Positions 8,221-16,432 of a stretch of DNA of 25,163 nucleotides are shown piece by piece (the stretch's first letter is position 1; every line of letters starts with the position of its first letter). Below the pieces are notes generated by a model. That model had not been told where the DNA came from. It saw nothing but the letters and a program-made list of their open reading frames with translations, and did not search any database. Position numbers and translations under genes: made by a program. This stretch comes from an uncultured Gammaproteobacteria bacterium. GTDB taxonomy: Bacteria; Pseudomonadota; Gammaproteobacteria; Arenicellales; UBA868. The stretch lies in contig CAJXBY010000016.1 in assembly GCA_913051905.1 (NCBI GenBank), forward strand, positions 1 through 25,163, written 5' to 3'.

Positions 8221-9950
8221 ATGCTGGATTCCTCCTCGCCCGGGCAGGTAGCAGCGCCGGCAGAGCATGTGTTTGTGGTCAGTTCAGCACGGACCGAATC
8301 GACTTCAGCTTGCTGTTGTGATTCAGACCATCCCAGAGTATGGCCCAGAATCTGAGCACAGTGGTTTAAGGAGGCCGCGCCTGGATCACCGAGTGTACAC
8401 AGGTCTGTCCGCCGCATGGTCGCATCAGATAGGTGGATAGCCATTTCCCGATCAACCGCAAATTGAAGTTCAGCGCCGATGGTCATGCCGCTGGAGGAGA
8501 CCGGGACCGCAAACGCCGGGTCGTCCCGGCAGATCGATGCCAGGTCATCGATACGGGTCCCATAGCGCTTGATCAGGTGACGGGACGTTTCGGGGCTCCA
8601 GAGTTGCCGGTATTCCTCGGTTCTCTCCAGTTCGAAGCGCTTCAGGTCGGTGATCTCGCCACCGTCAAGCTTGATGGCGCGGGTGGGATTCCGCTTCACA
8701 TTGCCGGCACGGGCGATGTTGAGTTTGCGCCCGACAAGGTCTGTCGTCAGCTCAGCCAAGCGCCTGGCCGTGGTGTATTTGGCCCCCAACGCAGTGACGA
8801 TACCTTCAACCCCTTCCTTGGAGACGTGATCGACCAGCTGGTATTCCCCACTGCCCTGGTAGGTATCGGTACGGATTGTTTTCGATTGCAGAGGATAAAC
8901 ACCAGCAAAGGCGTGCAACACGTCGTCGGTGTCGAGTGCGACATGCGGCATGGTCTGGTTCACGATGTCCATGAGCTGTTTTATTTCTCGGCCGGTGACC
9001 TGTAGGGTGTCACCCGGGGCGGATGTTTCCTGATAACTGGTTCCGATCAGTGAGTGGCCGCGCCAGGGCATGATGAATATGTGCCGTTCTCCGCGGCCGA
9101 GCGGGCCTTCGCCCTGAAGGCCCGAAGGAAGGACCAGCGCGTAATCCCGGATCAGCTGGCGAGTCACAATATGGGCGCCACGGGCAAAGCCCGTATTCAG
9201 CGACTGGACGCCGAGTTGTCTGTTCAGGCTGTCGCACCAGGGTCCCGCAGCATTCACGGTTATGTTTGCGGTTACAGAAATGCGGCTACCGTCTTCACCG
9301 TCCCTGACTGTTGCACCACTGACCCGGCCGTCGTCCAGATTGAATTGCTCAAGCTTCAAGTAATTGAACAACAGAGCACCGGCCTGTCGGGCGCGAGCGA
9401 TGACCGCCTGAGTCATCCGTTCGGAACTTTCCATCTGGCACTCGTGGAGCACCCAGGCACCTGTTATTCTGTCGTCATTCAGCGGGATCTTACTGCGCAG
9501 ACGAGAGACATTCATGCTGTAGTCTCGGGGTAGACGGGTAGCCGGGTCCTCGAGACCGGTATGGCTACCCGCCGATAGGGCCCGGTAACCGAGCATGCCC
9601 GCATGAAGAAATGCTCTGCTTTTACGAAGGGAGCGATAGGTGGGGATCAGGAAAGGAACATGATTGAAAAGATGCGGTGCAGCCCGTGTTACATACTTGC
9701 GTTCCAGTGCGGATTCCCTGACTTTAGTCAGCTCCAGTTTCTGGAGATAGCGGATTCCGCCGTGTAGGAGCCTGGAAGAACGGGACGATGTTGCGCCGCC
9801 GAAATCATTTTTTTCGATAAGAGCAACGGTGTAGCCGCGAAGCGCGCAGTCCAGCGCGGTCCAGGCACCGGTAATTCCACCACCGACGACGAGTACATCG
9901 AATTGGCGGTTCGACAACGCACCAGTTCTCCGGGGTGTTGTCGGGCTCAT
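8217..9950 (-). CDS. glpD: GlpD/GlpA-like FAD-dependent glycerol-3-phosphate dehydrogenase
   Basis: This 577-residue protein has the dinucleotide-binding motif VVGGGITG (21-28) and the GlpD family signature GATSSRSSRLLHGGIRYL (52-69). A DAO-type oxidoreductase domain follows, and the last ~150 residues match the helical C-terminal domain of aerobic glycerol-3-phosphate dehydrogenases. The family oxidises sn-glycerol-3-phosphate to dihydroxyacetone phosphate and passes electrons to quinone at the inner membrane. E. coli GlpD is 501 residues, so this one is longer. No glpF, glpK or glpR is nearby. Instead the stop codon overlaps the start of a glycosyltransferase (TTGA), placing the enzyme in a glycan context. 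It may tune a glycerol-phosphate pool or act on a related phosphorylated substrate; both ideas are inference. No obvious ribosome binding site precedes ATG 9950. Confidence 0.85.
   Translation of the reverse strand: MSPTTPRRTGALSNRQFDVLVVGGGITGAWTALDCALRGYTVALIEKNDFGGATSSRSSRLLHGGIRYLQKLELTKVRESALERKYVTRAAPHLFNHVPFLIPTYRSLRKSRAFLHAGMLGYRALSAGSHTGLEDPATRLPRDYSMNVSRLRSKIPLNDDRITGAWVLHECQMESSERMTQAVIARARQAGALLFNYLKLEQFNLDDGRVSGATVRDGEDGSRISVTANITVNAAGPWCDSLNRQLGVQSLNTGFARGAHIVTRQLIRDYALVLPSGLQGEGPLGRGERHIFIMPWRGHSLIGTSYQETSAPGDTLQVTGREIKQLMDIVNQTMPHVALDTDDVLHAFAGVYPLQSKTIRTDTYQGSGEYQLVDHVSKEGVEGIVTALGAKYTTARRLAELTTDLVGRKLNIARAGNVKRNPTRAIKLDGGEITDLKRFELERTEEYRQLWSPETSRHLIKRYGTRIDDLASICRDDPAFAVPVSSSGMTIGAELQFAVDREMAIHLSDATMRRTDLCTLGDPGAASLNHCAQILGHTLGWSESQQQAEVDSVRAELTTNTCSAGAATCPGEEESSI
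8230..8235 (-). promoter_or_regulatory. Strong ribosome binding site that fixes the GT4 start
   Basis: On the minus strand GGAGGA lies 9 nt upstream of the TTG at 8220, inside the 3' end of the GlpD-like gene. It is a near-perfect Shine-Dalgarno sequence, and it supports the TTG start over the longer open frame that begins at 8268. Confidence 0.75.
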
Positions 9951-10047
9951 GTGGTCTTCGATCCGAAACCTGTGATCGCCGGATTAATGAACGGGTTTTC
10001 TTTCACGATCTCGATGTGCTGAATTCCGCAAGTTCTGGTCACTGACT

Positions 10048-11922
10048 TCAGTCTCCATGCGGGAATGCGAACGGCATCCGGTTAATGGACAAAGGTGCGA
10101 TTGCGAATCCATTGATCGACATGGTCCTACCAGGTTGGTTTGTAGGATCGAGGCGGATTCTTACACACGGTCCTGTACCGGCTGCGAGTACCAGGTGATT
10201 TAGGCCCGGGTAAAAGTGGGCGGTACTCGAGCGAACCGACTCCTTGGCGACAAAATCACCAGCTTTATCCCAGAATACCTGCAGCACGCTCTCGTGATCT
10301 GATACCAAGTCGATGCGCAAGACATTGTTCGTATGGAAATACTTGCAGATCTCTTCTTTAAAAAGGATCTGAGGGTCGTTCGTCTGAGTGAATATCCGCC
10401 ACCCTGTCTCATCAGACTGAAGGGTGAGGTTTTCCGTATAGTCGATGATTGCAGAATTTGTCAGGTCGACAGATGTAAATCGGCCGACCCGAACGGCCTG
10501 TTCCGAGGGAACGTAAAAGGGAATCACGAAGCGGGTAAGCGCGTCCAAATGTACCAGTGCAATCACTGAAAGCGAGAGCCATGGCAGCAACGCAGTACGT
10601 ACGCCGAGTACCGGATTTCCCCAGACCACCGATGGCGCCCAGCGGCTGGTTTGTAAAAAAGTCTCCAGGACGCGGACTACGCCCAGAAAAAGCAGTAACA
10701 CGCCGAACAACACGGGCAACAGATACTTGCCCTGAATTTGGATTTCCCGGTTCAGGTTGTACTGAGAGTACATAAAGAACTGGAAGATCACCGCGCTGAA
10801 CAGCAGCCCGAAAAAAACCATCTGTCGGGGTTGTTCTTCACCTCTGCCCAAGATGAGCCGCCAAACTGACCCGATCAGAAAGAGCGGAAAACACAAAAGT
10901 GCACACACAATAACGGCCGCATAAAGCAAATATTGTGGCGCACCCAGCCTCAGGCGTAACCAGTCCAGATTGCCGATCGTGGAGATCAGGGATTCCCCCA
11001 GAAAACCCTGGTAGTTGCCCAGTATCAGAGCTCTCAGCCCGATGCCCTTGTCGCTGAATCCAGCGATACTGCCCGGGTCCAGTGTTCGGTGGGCCTCGCT
11101 GACTTCAGCCGATATTTTGAAAAGCAAAGGATCTGTCCAGCCGTAGTGATAAATGTTGAAGATCAACCACCAGCCCCCACCGAACAGAAGGCCCAGAACA
11201 GCAAGGATAAGGATTTTGTAGAGGTTCTGATTCTTCTGAAGCTGCGAAAATGCCAGCACACCCAGCAAGGCAAAGGGAAGAAAAAGCCAAGCAGTAAATT
11301 TGGAGAGGATTACGAGACCGAAAGCCAGGCCGGTCAAAAGGGCGATTTTCCCGTCCAGGTTTTTCCTGAGCAGGAGGATCATGCAGTAAACCAGCAGGCT
11401 GACTGAGAAAATTGCAGCACTGTCATCATTGAGGTGTGAACTGATAAAACTGAACTGGGGAAGCAGTCCGGCCAACATTGCCCCAGAGGTGGCGTACCAG
11501 GAGCTGGAAAAATACAGGCGCAGCCCCGAGAAAATGACCAGAATCGTAAGCGCGCCAAGCAGGGCGGAGGCAAATCGGAACAGGTGACGCCTGTCTATTC
11601 CCGACCAGTCGAGAACCCGCGCAACAGCAGCGGCCGTCAGGTAGATCAACGGTGGCCTGAGTACACGGGTTGAACCGTAGGCTGTGAAATGCAGCTGTTC
11701 TTCGTCCCGCGGCAAGGTTGCCAGCCGGCCTTCCCGGTAAACGAAGTCAGCACCGTCGAAGTGGGCTACGTTGTCCGGACCCGCGCCGTAGGGCAGCAGC
11801 AACGAACCTGTCACGTAGTACGCGAGAAAGACCAGAAATACGATCGGGCTGGCAGCGTTAAATTTCGCTCTCGCCGAATCGCTGTTTACACTATATGGAT
11901 TGAGCATTGTCTGGCAAAGCAC
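10048..11922 (-). CDS. Second GT-C-type polytopic membrane glycosyltransferase (PMT/DUF2142-like)
   Basis: This is a 624-residue membrane protein with about ten or more hydrophobic helices between residues ~27 and ~465. It ends in a soluble ~150-residue domain rich in beta-type sequence, probably periplasmic. After the first helix it has PDNVAHFDGADF (49-60), which fits the acidic 'DE-x-x-H' motif in the first periplasmic loop of GT-C enzymes. A 'RPPLIYL' stretch (89-95) opens the second helix. Such proteins transfer sugars from polyprenyl-phosphate donors on the periplasmic side. It differs from the 218-1762 protein in length and motif sequence, so the two are not recent duplicates. GTG 11922 and ATG 11907 are both possible starts, and neither has a clear ribosome binding site. 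The spacers to neighbours are 97 bp (GlpD side) and 93 bp (protease side). Confidence 0.7.
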   Translation of the reverse strand: MLCQTMLNPYSVNSDSARAKFNAASPIVFLVFLAYYVTGSLLLPYGAGPDNVAHFDGADFVYREGRLATLPRDEEQLHFTAYGSTRVLRPPLIYLTAAAVARVLDWSGIDRRHLFRFASALLGALTILVIFSGLRLYFSSSWYATSGAMLAGLLPQFSFISSHLNDDSAAIFSVSLLVYCMILLLRKNLDGKIALLTGLAFGLVILSKFTAWLFLPFALLGVLAFSQLQKNQNLYKILILAVLGLLFGGGWWLIFNIYHYGWTDPLLFKISAEVSEAHRTLDPGSIAGFSDKGIGLRALILGNYQGFLGESLISTIGNLDWLRLRLGAPQYLLYAAVIVCALLCFPLFLIGSVWRLILGRGEEQPRQMVFFGLLFSAVIFQFFMYSQYNLNREIQIQGKYLLPVLFGVLLLFLGVVRVLETFLQTSRWAPSVVWGNPVLGVRTALLPWLSLSVIALVHLDALTRFVIPFYVPSEQAVRVGRFTSVDLTNSAIIDYTENLTLQSDETGWRIFTQTNDPQILFKEEICKYFHTNNVLRIDLVSDHESVLQVFWDKAGDFVAKESVRSSTAHFYPGLNHLVLAAGTGPCVRIRLDPTNQPGRTMSINGFAIAPLSINRMPFAFPHGD

Positions 11923-12015
11923 TGCTTCGTGCTCGGGCCCCGGGTGATTTTCTGCCTGCCGGATACTGCTGGCCTGGATAAGTCGGCGTACCGGCTTGCC
12001 CTTTAGAAAAAAAGA

Positions 12016-14334
12016 TCAGAAAGACGATTTCAGAGCGAGCATAAAGCCTGTATCGGATTTTGCAGATGCATCGTGCAGGGGTTCCATACGGTACGCCAGA
12101 TACGTCAGTAACTCAATCTTCTGATTCACTGCGAATTTGTAGAAAAGTTCAAGCGAACTCTCTGACCCATCGGGCACCATGCTGGTTCGGCGTACCTTCC
12201 AGTGATATCTGCCTTCTCGGTCTCGCGTGTAGGGAATCAACATCTCTACGCTGCCGGACGAGATCCGCAAGGGCTGTGCCCAGGCAAAACCGTACACGTC
12301 ATCAGGCCTGAACGCTCCGCCACCGATTAGGCCTACACCCCAAGTATTGCTGCGCAGACTTGTGAAATCGCGCAGAAAGCTGTTCTTGAGATTCTCGACA
12401 TGAGTCATACCTTCGGTGTAGCAGGCGATCAAGGAAACCCTATCGGCGAGTTGTACGTGCCCGGATATCGAGGCAGACACAGTATCTGCAGCAGCTACAC
12501 TCAGTACGCCGCCGGAGGAGCCACCAAGGAGGCTGCCATCCTCTTCGAGAAGCCCGAGTTGCAGACCGACCCCCCACCTTTGCCGGTGGTAGCTTCCGGT
12601 CAGGGTCACATCCTGACTTCGCAAGCCATAGCGGGTGTTGTTCTCGGCCGAGGCAAAGGACAATCCGGCTTGCAAATTTGAAGCCGGCGCGTAACTCATA
12701 GCACCGTGCAGACCCTCAGCGGTAAATCCCCTTAGTGGGCCGCCGAACGCGCTGGTTTGAAAAGAAAGTGAGTAGTCTTTTCTGACCTGTTCTTCGGGAA
12801 GCAGATATAGGACCCCGCGCGGTGGCGCATTGTAACCGAATCCGTAGCGATAGCCGCTTATGTTGAAGCCGGTAACCGACATCGCAATGGTTTCAGTGTG
12901 ACCGTCATCGAAGCGATCGTTCAAAGCATCATTCCAGGGGTTGTGTTTACCGGGAACCATGTAGAGAGCGGACAGCTGAAAATCGCTGCGTTTAATCAGG
13001 GTTTCATCCACCGTCTTAGTATCCAGGCCTTTGAGTACTGAGCCCGCTGATACGCCAGGGTCACGAATGGTCACCCGTGACTTGAGGTCGAGTTCGTAAG
13101 CCCTGCCGTATTCGTCCAGGACCAGCGTGTTTTCAACGGTTTTGTTGTTCCGTAGGACCGCGTAAACAGCGCCGCCAATAACCAGTGCGGCAAGTGCGAG
13201 TCCCCCGCCGGAACTGCTTGTTTGGCCGTCGCCGCTGGTATCGTCGGTCGTGTTGCTGCCACTGCTATTGTCTGCCGTGTTGCTGTCGGTACCGGTGCCA
13301 TCTTCTTCTGCCTCGTCACTGTCGGCACCATCTTCTGTCGTATCGTCGCTGCTGCTCTCATCATCGGACGGTGGGAGGATGTCACCCACCGGTTGTAGCG
13401 CTCGTTCCGGGTTGATCTGTCCCCAGCCGTAAATTGCGTCCACACCCGCCTCACCCTGGTCCGTGGCGGTCTTACGAATGATCTCGGTGACCTGTTCAGC
13501 CGTGAGATGGGGTGAGGCTGCCAGCACTCGGGCAGCCAGCGAGGCAGTATGGGCGGCAGCAATTGAAGACCCGACACCGGGGTAGTATTCGGAGTACCCG
13601 GGCGCTGTAACATACCAGTTGGCCTGGTCACCCGCTTGATTGCTGATAGCGAGTAGAGAACCCGTGGTGTCTAATCCGCCGGCAATCAGGCCGCGGTCCT
13701 GCATCAGAGAAGCGAGAATCGCATCACCGGTGGGTTGAAGCATTGCGTTGTTGCCGGCCTGCATGATCACGATTTTGCCGACTGCAGCCGCATTCAGAAC
13801 GGCATCGGTATCAGCCGGATTAACTGAACTGCTGGGCCTGAGAATAATCTGGGCCCCACCTCCGGATCCCGTGGCCGTTGTCGCATAATCCAGACCCGCA
13901 GTCGCCCAGACAGGATCAAAGCTTGTCCCCCCGGGCCGGGTCCTCAAGGGGATGATGCGAACGTCTGGCGCCTCGCTGACCAGGACCTGTGCCATGGCTG
14001 TGCCGTGCAAATCGAAAGAGATGTCGCTGATATCGTCACTATCGTCGAGATCATCAACAAAATTTCTTCCGCCGGTTGCCAGGACGTCGTCAGTCAGGGG
14101 TGATACAACGTTGACGCCGGTGTCCAGCAGGGCGATGAAAACTTCGGCCTGAACTGGTGCCAGACCAAAAAATGACAAAGCAGCCGTGCTTAGCATAGTA
14201 CGCAGTCTCGGTCCCAAAAACTGACCGAGGCACCAACCGCAGCTGATCAGACACCTTGCGAGCCGATACGGCCGTGCATGGACCGTACGACGCATCACAC
14301 TACAAAGGTTTCCAGTCGGGTTTCTGAGACTCAA
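12016..14334 (-). CDS. Subtilisin-like (S8) serine protease with internal hydrophobic segment and barrel-like C-terminus
   Basis: This 772-residue exported protein ends its signal region at APVQA (59-63). The S8 domain (about 64-315) has the catalytic set: D71 in LLDTGVN, H110 in DLHGTAMA, oxyanion N195 in QAGNNA and S257 in GVGSSIAAAH. It closes with GWGQINPERAL. An Asp/Ser/Thr-rich linker (about 321-376) follows, then a Gly-Gly-Gly-led hydrophobic stretch (378-395) capped by Arg and Lys. The remaining ~370 residues are rich in alternating aromatic/polar strands and end LALKSSF, with the terminal Phe typical of outer-membrane beta-barrels. It therefore looks like an autotransporter-type protease, possibly processing a surface protein. 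TTG 14334, ATG 14295 and ATG 14196 are possible starts; 14295 gives the best basic n-region before the signal helix. Confidence 0.78.
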   Translation of the reverse strand: MSLRNPTGNLCSVMRRTVHARPYRLARCLISCGWCLGQFLGPRLRTMLSTAALSFFGLAPVQAEVFIALLDTGVNVVSPLTDDVLATGGRNFVDDLDDSDDISDISFDLHGTAMAQVLVSEAPDVRIIPLRTRPGGTSFDPVWATAGLDYATTATGSGGGAQIILRPSSSVNPADTDAVLNAAAVGKIVIMQAGNNAMLQPTGDAILASLMQDRGLIAGGLDTTGSLLAISNQAGDQANWYVTAPGYSEYYPGVGSSIAAAHTASLAARVLAASPHLTAEQVTEIIRKTATDQGEAGVDAIYGWGQINPERALQPVGDILPPSDDESSSDDTTEDGADSDEAEEDGTGTDSNTADNSSGSNTTDDTSGDGQTSSSGGGLALAALVIGGAVYAVLRNNKTVENTLVLDEYGRAYELDLKSRVTIRDPGVSAGSVLKGLDTKTVDETLIKRSDFQLSALYMVPGKHNPWNDALNDRFDDGHTETIAMSVTGFNISGYRYGFGYNAPPRGVLYLLPEEQVRKDYSLSFQTSAFGGPLRGFTAEGLHGAMSYAPASNLQAGLSFASAENNTRYGLRSQDVTLTGSYHRQRWGVGLQLGLLEEDGSLLGGSSGGVLSVAAADTVSASISGHVQLADRVSLIACYTEGMTHVENLKNSFLRDFTSLRSNTWGVGLIGGGAFRPDDVYGFAWAQPLRISSGSVEMLIPYTRDREGRYHWKVRRTSMVPDGSESSLELFYKFAVNQKIELLTYLAYRMEPLHDASAKSDTGFMLALKSSF

Positions 14335-14611
14335 GGTAGAACCTGCAGGTTTATCAGAGTGGATGATTGGAGTCAGCTGAAAGTCTGTTCGACAACGACC
14401 GAATCACTGGTCAGCCACGTCGGTTGGATAATCGCAAACGAAGGTAAAAGCAATTGAAAAAGGGCGAAGACCATACCTCATATTGATGAGGTGATTCAAC
14501 CTGAGCAGCAAGCGGCCCACAGTCAACCCGTGGGCCGGGACAGCAGGCTTCGAAGCTGAATCAACTCCTCGAGAACGGTGACGGGATCAGTAACCCTTCG
14601 GATGACTCTGC
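14335..14611. other. Intergenic gap with two perfect inverted repeats
   Basis: No convincing gene lies in these 277 bp between two minus-strand genes. Two perfect hairpins are present. The first is ACCTCAT/ATGAGGT (14475-14481 and 14486-14492, 4-nt loop). The second is CGGCCCAC/GTGGGCCG (14513-14520 and 14530-14537, 9-nt loop). Neither is directly followed by a T run on either strand, so they are not standard intrinsic terminators. A short C5T5 tract follows the first hairpin by about 13 nt on the minus strand. The gap may hold the promoter and leader of the protease gene. Confidence 0.5.
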
Positions 14612-15571
14612 TTATGCATACTTCCTTATCCCGAAAACAAAACCGCCCAAGACGCCCTGCATCAGGGTAAAACCGAACGAGACCCAGGCCAGGGCCAGCC
14701 CCTGATGAATGGGTACGCCGTAATAAGAGAGCAGAACCACGAATACGGTTTCCCGGACGCCTATGGCGTTGATCGCGATGGGCAGCATCATGACGAAAAC
14801 AGCGATTGGAATGATCAGGAACATCGATGTTGCAGGTATCTGTATGCCGACCCCGTGGGCGATCAGGATGAAATGAATCACTACGTTGAACTGCAGGGCC
14901 AACGACAGGCCAAACGCCATCAGGACAGCGGGTTTTTTCCTGCGGTAGACCTGAAACGATTCGAGAATTTTCCGGAGCACCTGGATAACACTCGATAACA
15001 GCGGCTTTTTAAGCTGTCCGAGCGTATCCAGGACCCTGGTCGGCAGGAACAGAACGACAAAAGCAAGGCCCAAGACGGCCCCCCCTGTCAGGCTCACCCA
15101 CAATCCTATAAAAGGAACGTGGGCGGATACCTGAACGTCGATTGTGAGTGCGATGAGTGCGAAGGAAAACAAAGCAATCACGCCGAGAAACCGATCGACG
15201 ATAACTACGGTTACGGCAATGGATCTGCTGCCGATGATCCGCCACGAGTCATACATGCGAACGACGTCACCGCCGATCGTGGATGGAAGAAAATTATTGA
15301 AGAACAATGCAACCATGAATGACTTTACCAGTTGGAGTACCGGTGCATCGGATTCTTGTGCGCGTATCAGCGTGCGCCAGCGGAACGCCGTAAGAAAATA
15401 GCCGACAAATAGCAGCAAGAACGCAACGCTCAGCAGTAAGCGATCTGCCGAAATGAGGCTGTTTCCGACTTCCTGAAGATCCGAATTTCTGAGGATCCAG
15501 TAAATCAGGCCGCCGGATACAACCAGCTTGAACAGGAAGAGCCAGGATTTATTCACGACCATAGCCGACAA
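14612..15571 (-). CDS. Flippase-like membrane protein (LPG synthase TM / UPF0104 family)
   Basis: This 319-residue protein has about eight hydrophobic helices and the family's signatures: FLPSTIGGDVVRMYD (94-108), VDRFLG (125-130) and a late 'INAIGVRE' (about 263-270). The length matches stand-alone members of the family, which includes AglD-type proteins and the membrane half of MprF. The family is associated with transfer or flipping of lipids or lipid-linked sugars, but the biochemical role of most members is unsettled. It lies 21 bp after the hexapeptide acyltransferase gene on the same strand, so the two are probably one operon. It is the second protein with this membrane fold in the window, here without any fused soluble domain. 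The start (ATG 15571) has another Met three codons later. Confidence 0.85.
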   Translation of the reverse strand: MSAMVVNKSWLFLFKLVVSGGLIYWILRNSDLQEVGNSLISADRLLLSVAFLLLFVGYFLTAFRWRTLIRAQESDAPVLQLVKSFMVALFFNNFLPSTIGGDVVRMYDSWRIIGSRSIAVTVVIVDRFLGVIALFSFALIALTIDVQVSAHVPFIGLWVSLTGGAVLGLAFVVLFLPTRVLDTLGQLKKPLLSSVIQVLRKILESFQVYRRKKPAVLMAFGLSLALQFNVVIHFILIAHGVGIQIPATSMFLIIPIAVFVMMLPIAINAIGVRETVFVVLLSYYGVPIHQGLALAWVSFGFTLMQGVLGGFVFGIRKYA

Positions 15572-15592
15572 AACAGGCGGAGTGTACGGTGT

Positions 15593-16414
15593 CTACCGCT
15601 GTCCTATCTTTTGTGCCGGGACACCGCCTACGATGTCTCGCGAGGTCACTGAATGGGTGATGACCGCCCCGCTCGCACCGATGCTACCGTGTTTAACGGT
15701 GACTCCGCCGAGTACTGTCACGCTGGCGCCAAGCCACACGTCATCTTCGATAGTACTGCCGCCGTCGTCCTTGATGCCTTGGCGCCACATGGGAATATCA
15801 TATCTTTCGGTATTGTAGTTGCCACCCCCGACGATATAGCAGTGCGGTCCGATGGCGACGTCACAGCCGATCTTGACCGGACAATCGTTTGTCGATTGGA
15901 TGACCGTATAGGCACCGATCCCAGTTCGATTGCCCAGTGAAATTTTCCCGCCTTTTGCAGAAACCATGACGTTGTTTGCCAGCATCACATCGTCGCCTAT
16001 CGCGATCACTTTGTTGAGCCGATCATTTCTGGCGTCAAGCACGACGCCGTCGCTAACCACCACGCGGTCCCCCAGAGATATACGGCCTGGATGGCGCAGA
16101 ATCATATTCACCCCAAACACCACACCCTCACCACAGTGTTCAAACAGCCGTCGCCAAAAAAATTTGCGAAGAACCAGGCCCAGTGCACCAGGAACCGGTG
16201 CCAGCCAGACACAAAATTCGTAGTACAGGGTGGTTAGTAGCCGTTTGGAGCCGACCATCACATCTTGATATTTCCTTAGTCCCGAACCATCGGCGGTCAC
16301 AGCCTCGTGGGTTTTCCGGGGTGGACGCTGCGAACCGGCGGGTTCCTGATTCACGTTATTGTCGTGGACGGGATCAATGGCCGGGTGTAAAGCAAGTAAA
16401 GCCGGGTGGGTCAA
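15593..16414 (-). CDS. Left-handed beta-helix (hexapeptide repeat) acyltransferase
   Basis: The 273-residue reading frame has an amphipathic N-terminal region with 'LRKYQDVMVGSKRLL', then hexapeptide repeats from about residue 100 to the end. Examples are 'ISLGDRVVVSDGVVLDARN', 'IAIGDDVMLANNVMVS' and 'IEDDVWLGASVTVLGGV'. It closes with 'GVPAQKIGQR', as is usual in sugar O-acetyltransferases. The family forms trimers and moves an acetyl or longer acyl group from CoA or ACP to a sugar or amino sugar. The first ~45 residues are poorly conserved in character. GTG 16261 or ATG 16258, 11-14 nt behind AAGGA, may be the true start, but the 'LRKYQD' piece upstream of them looks like part of the family. 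The gene is 18 bp after rhlB and 21 bp before the flippase-like gene. Confidence 0.85.
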   Translation of the reverse strand: MTHPALLALHPAIDPVHDNNVNQEPAGSQRPPRKTHEAVTADGSGLRKYQDVMVGSKRLLTTLYYEFCVWLAPVPGALGLVLRKFFWRRLFEHCGEGVVFGVNMILRHPGRISLGDRVVVSDGVVLDARNDRLNKVIAIGDDVMLANNVMVSAKGGKISLGNRTGIGAYTVIQSTNDCPVKIGCDVAIGPHCYIVGGGNYNTERYDIPMWRQGIKDDGGSTIEDDVWLGASVTVLGGVTVKHGSIGASGAVITHSVTSRDIVGGVPAQKIGQR

Positions 16415-16432
16415 GCCTGCTGTGTTTCTTCT

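Noticed and set aside
13190..13380. Low-complexity run of short GTCGTC/CTGCTG-like units, at first sight a tandem repeat
   Set aside because: It is explained by the Asp/Ser/Thr-rich linker of the protease. Units are irregular and no CRISPR-like spacing exists.
14543..14620. Open minus-strand frame continuing past the flippase-like stop, with a helical-looking peptide
   Set aside because: It has no start codon of its own or ribosome binding site, and the flippase-like protein is already full length, so a frameshifted extension is not supported.
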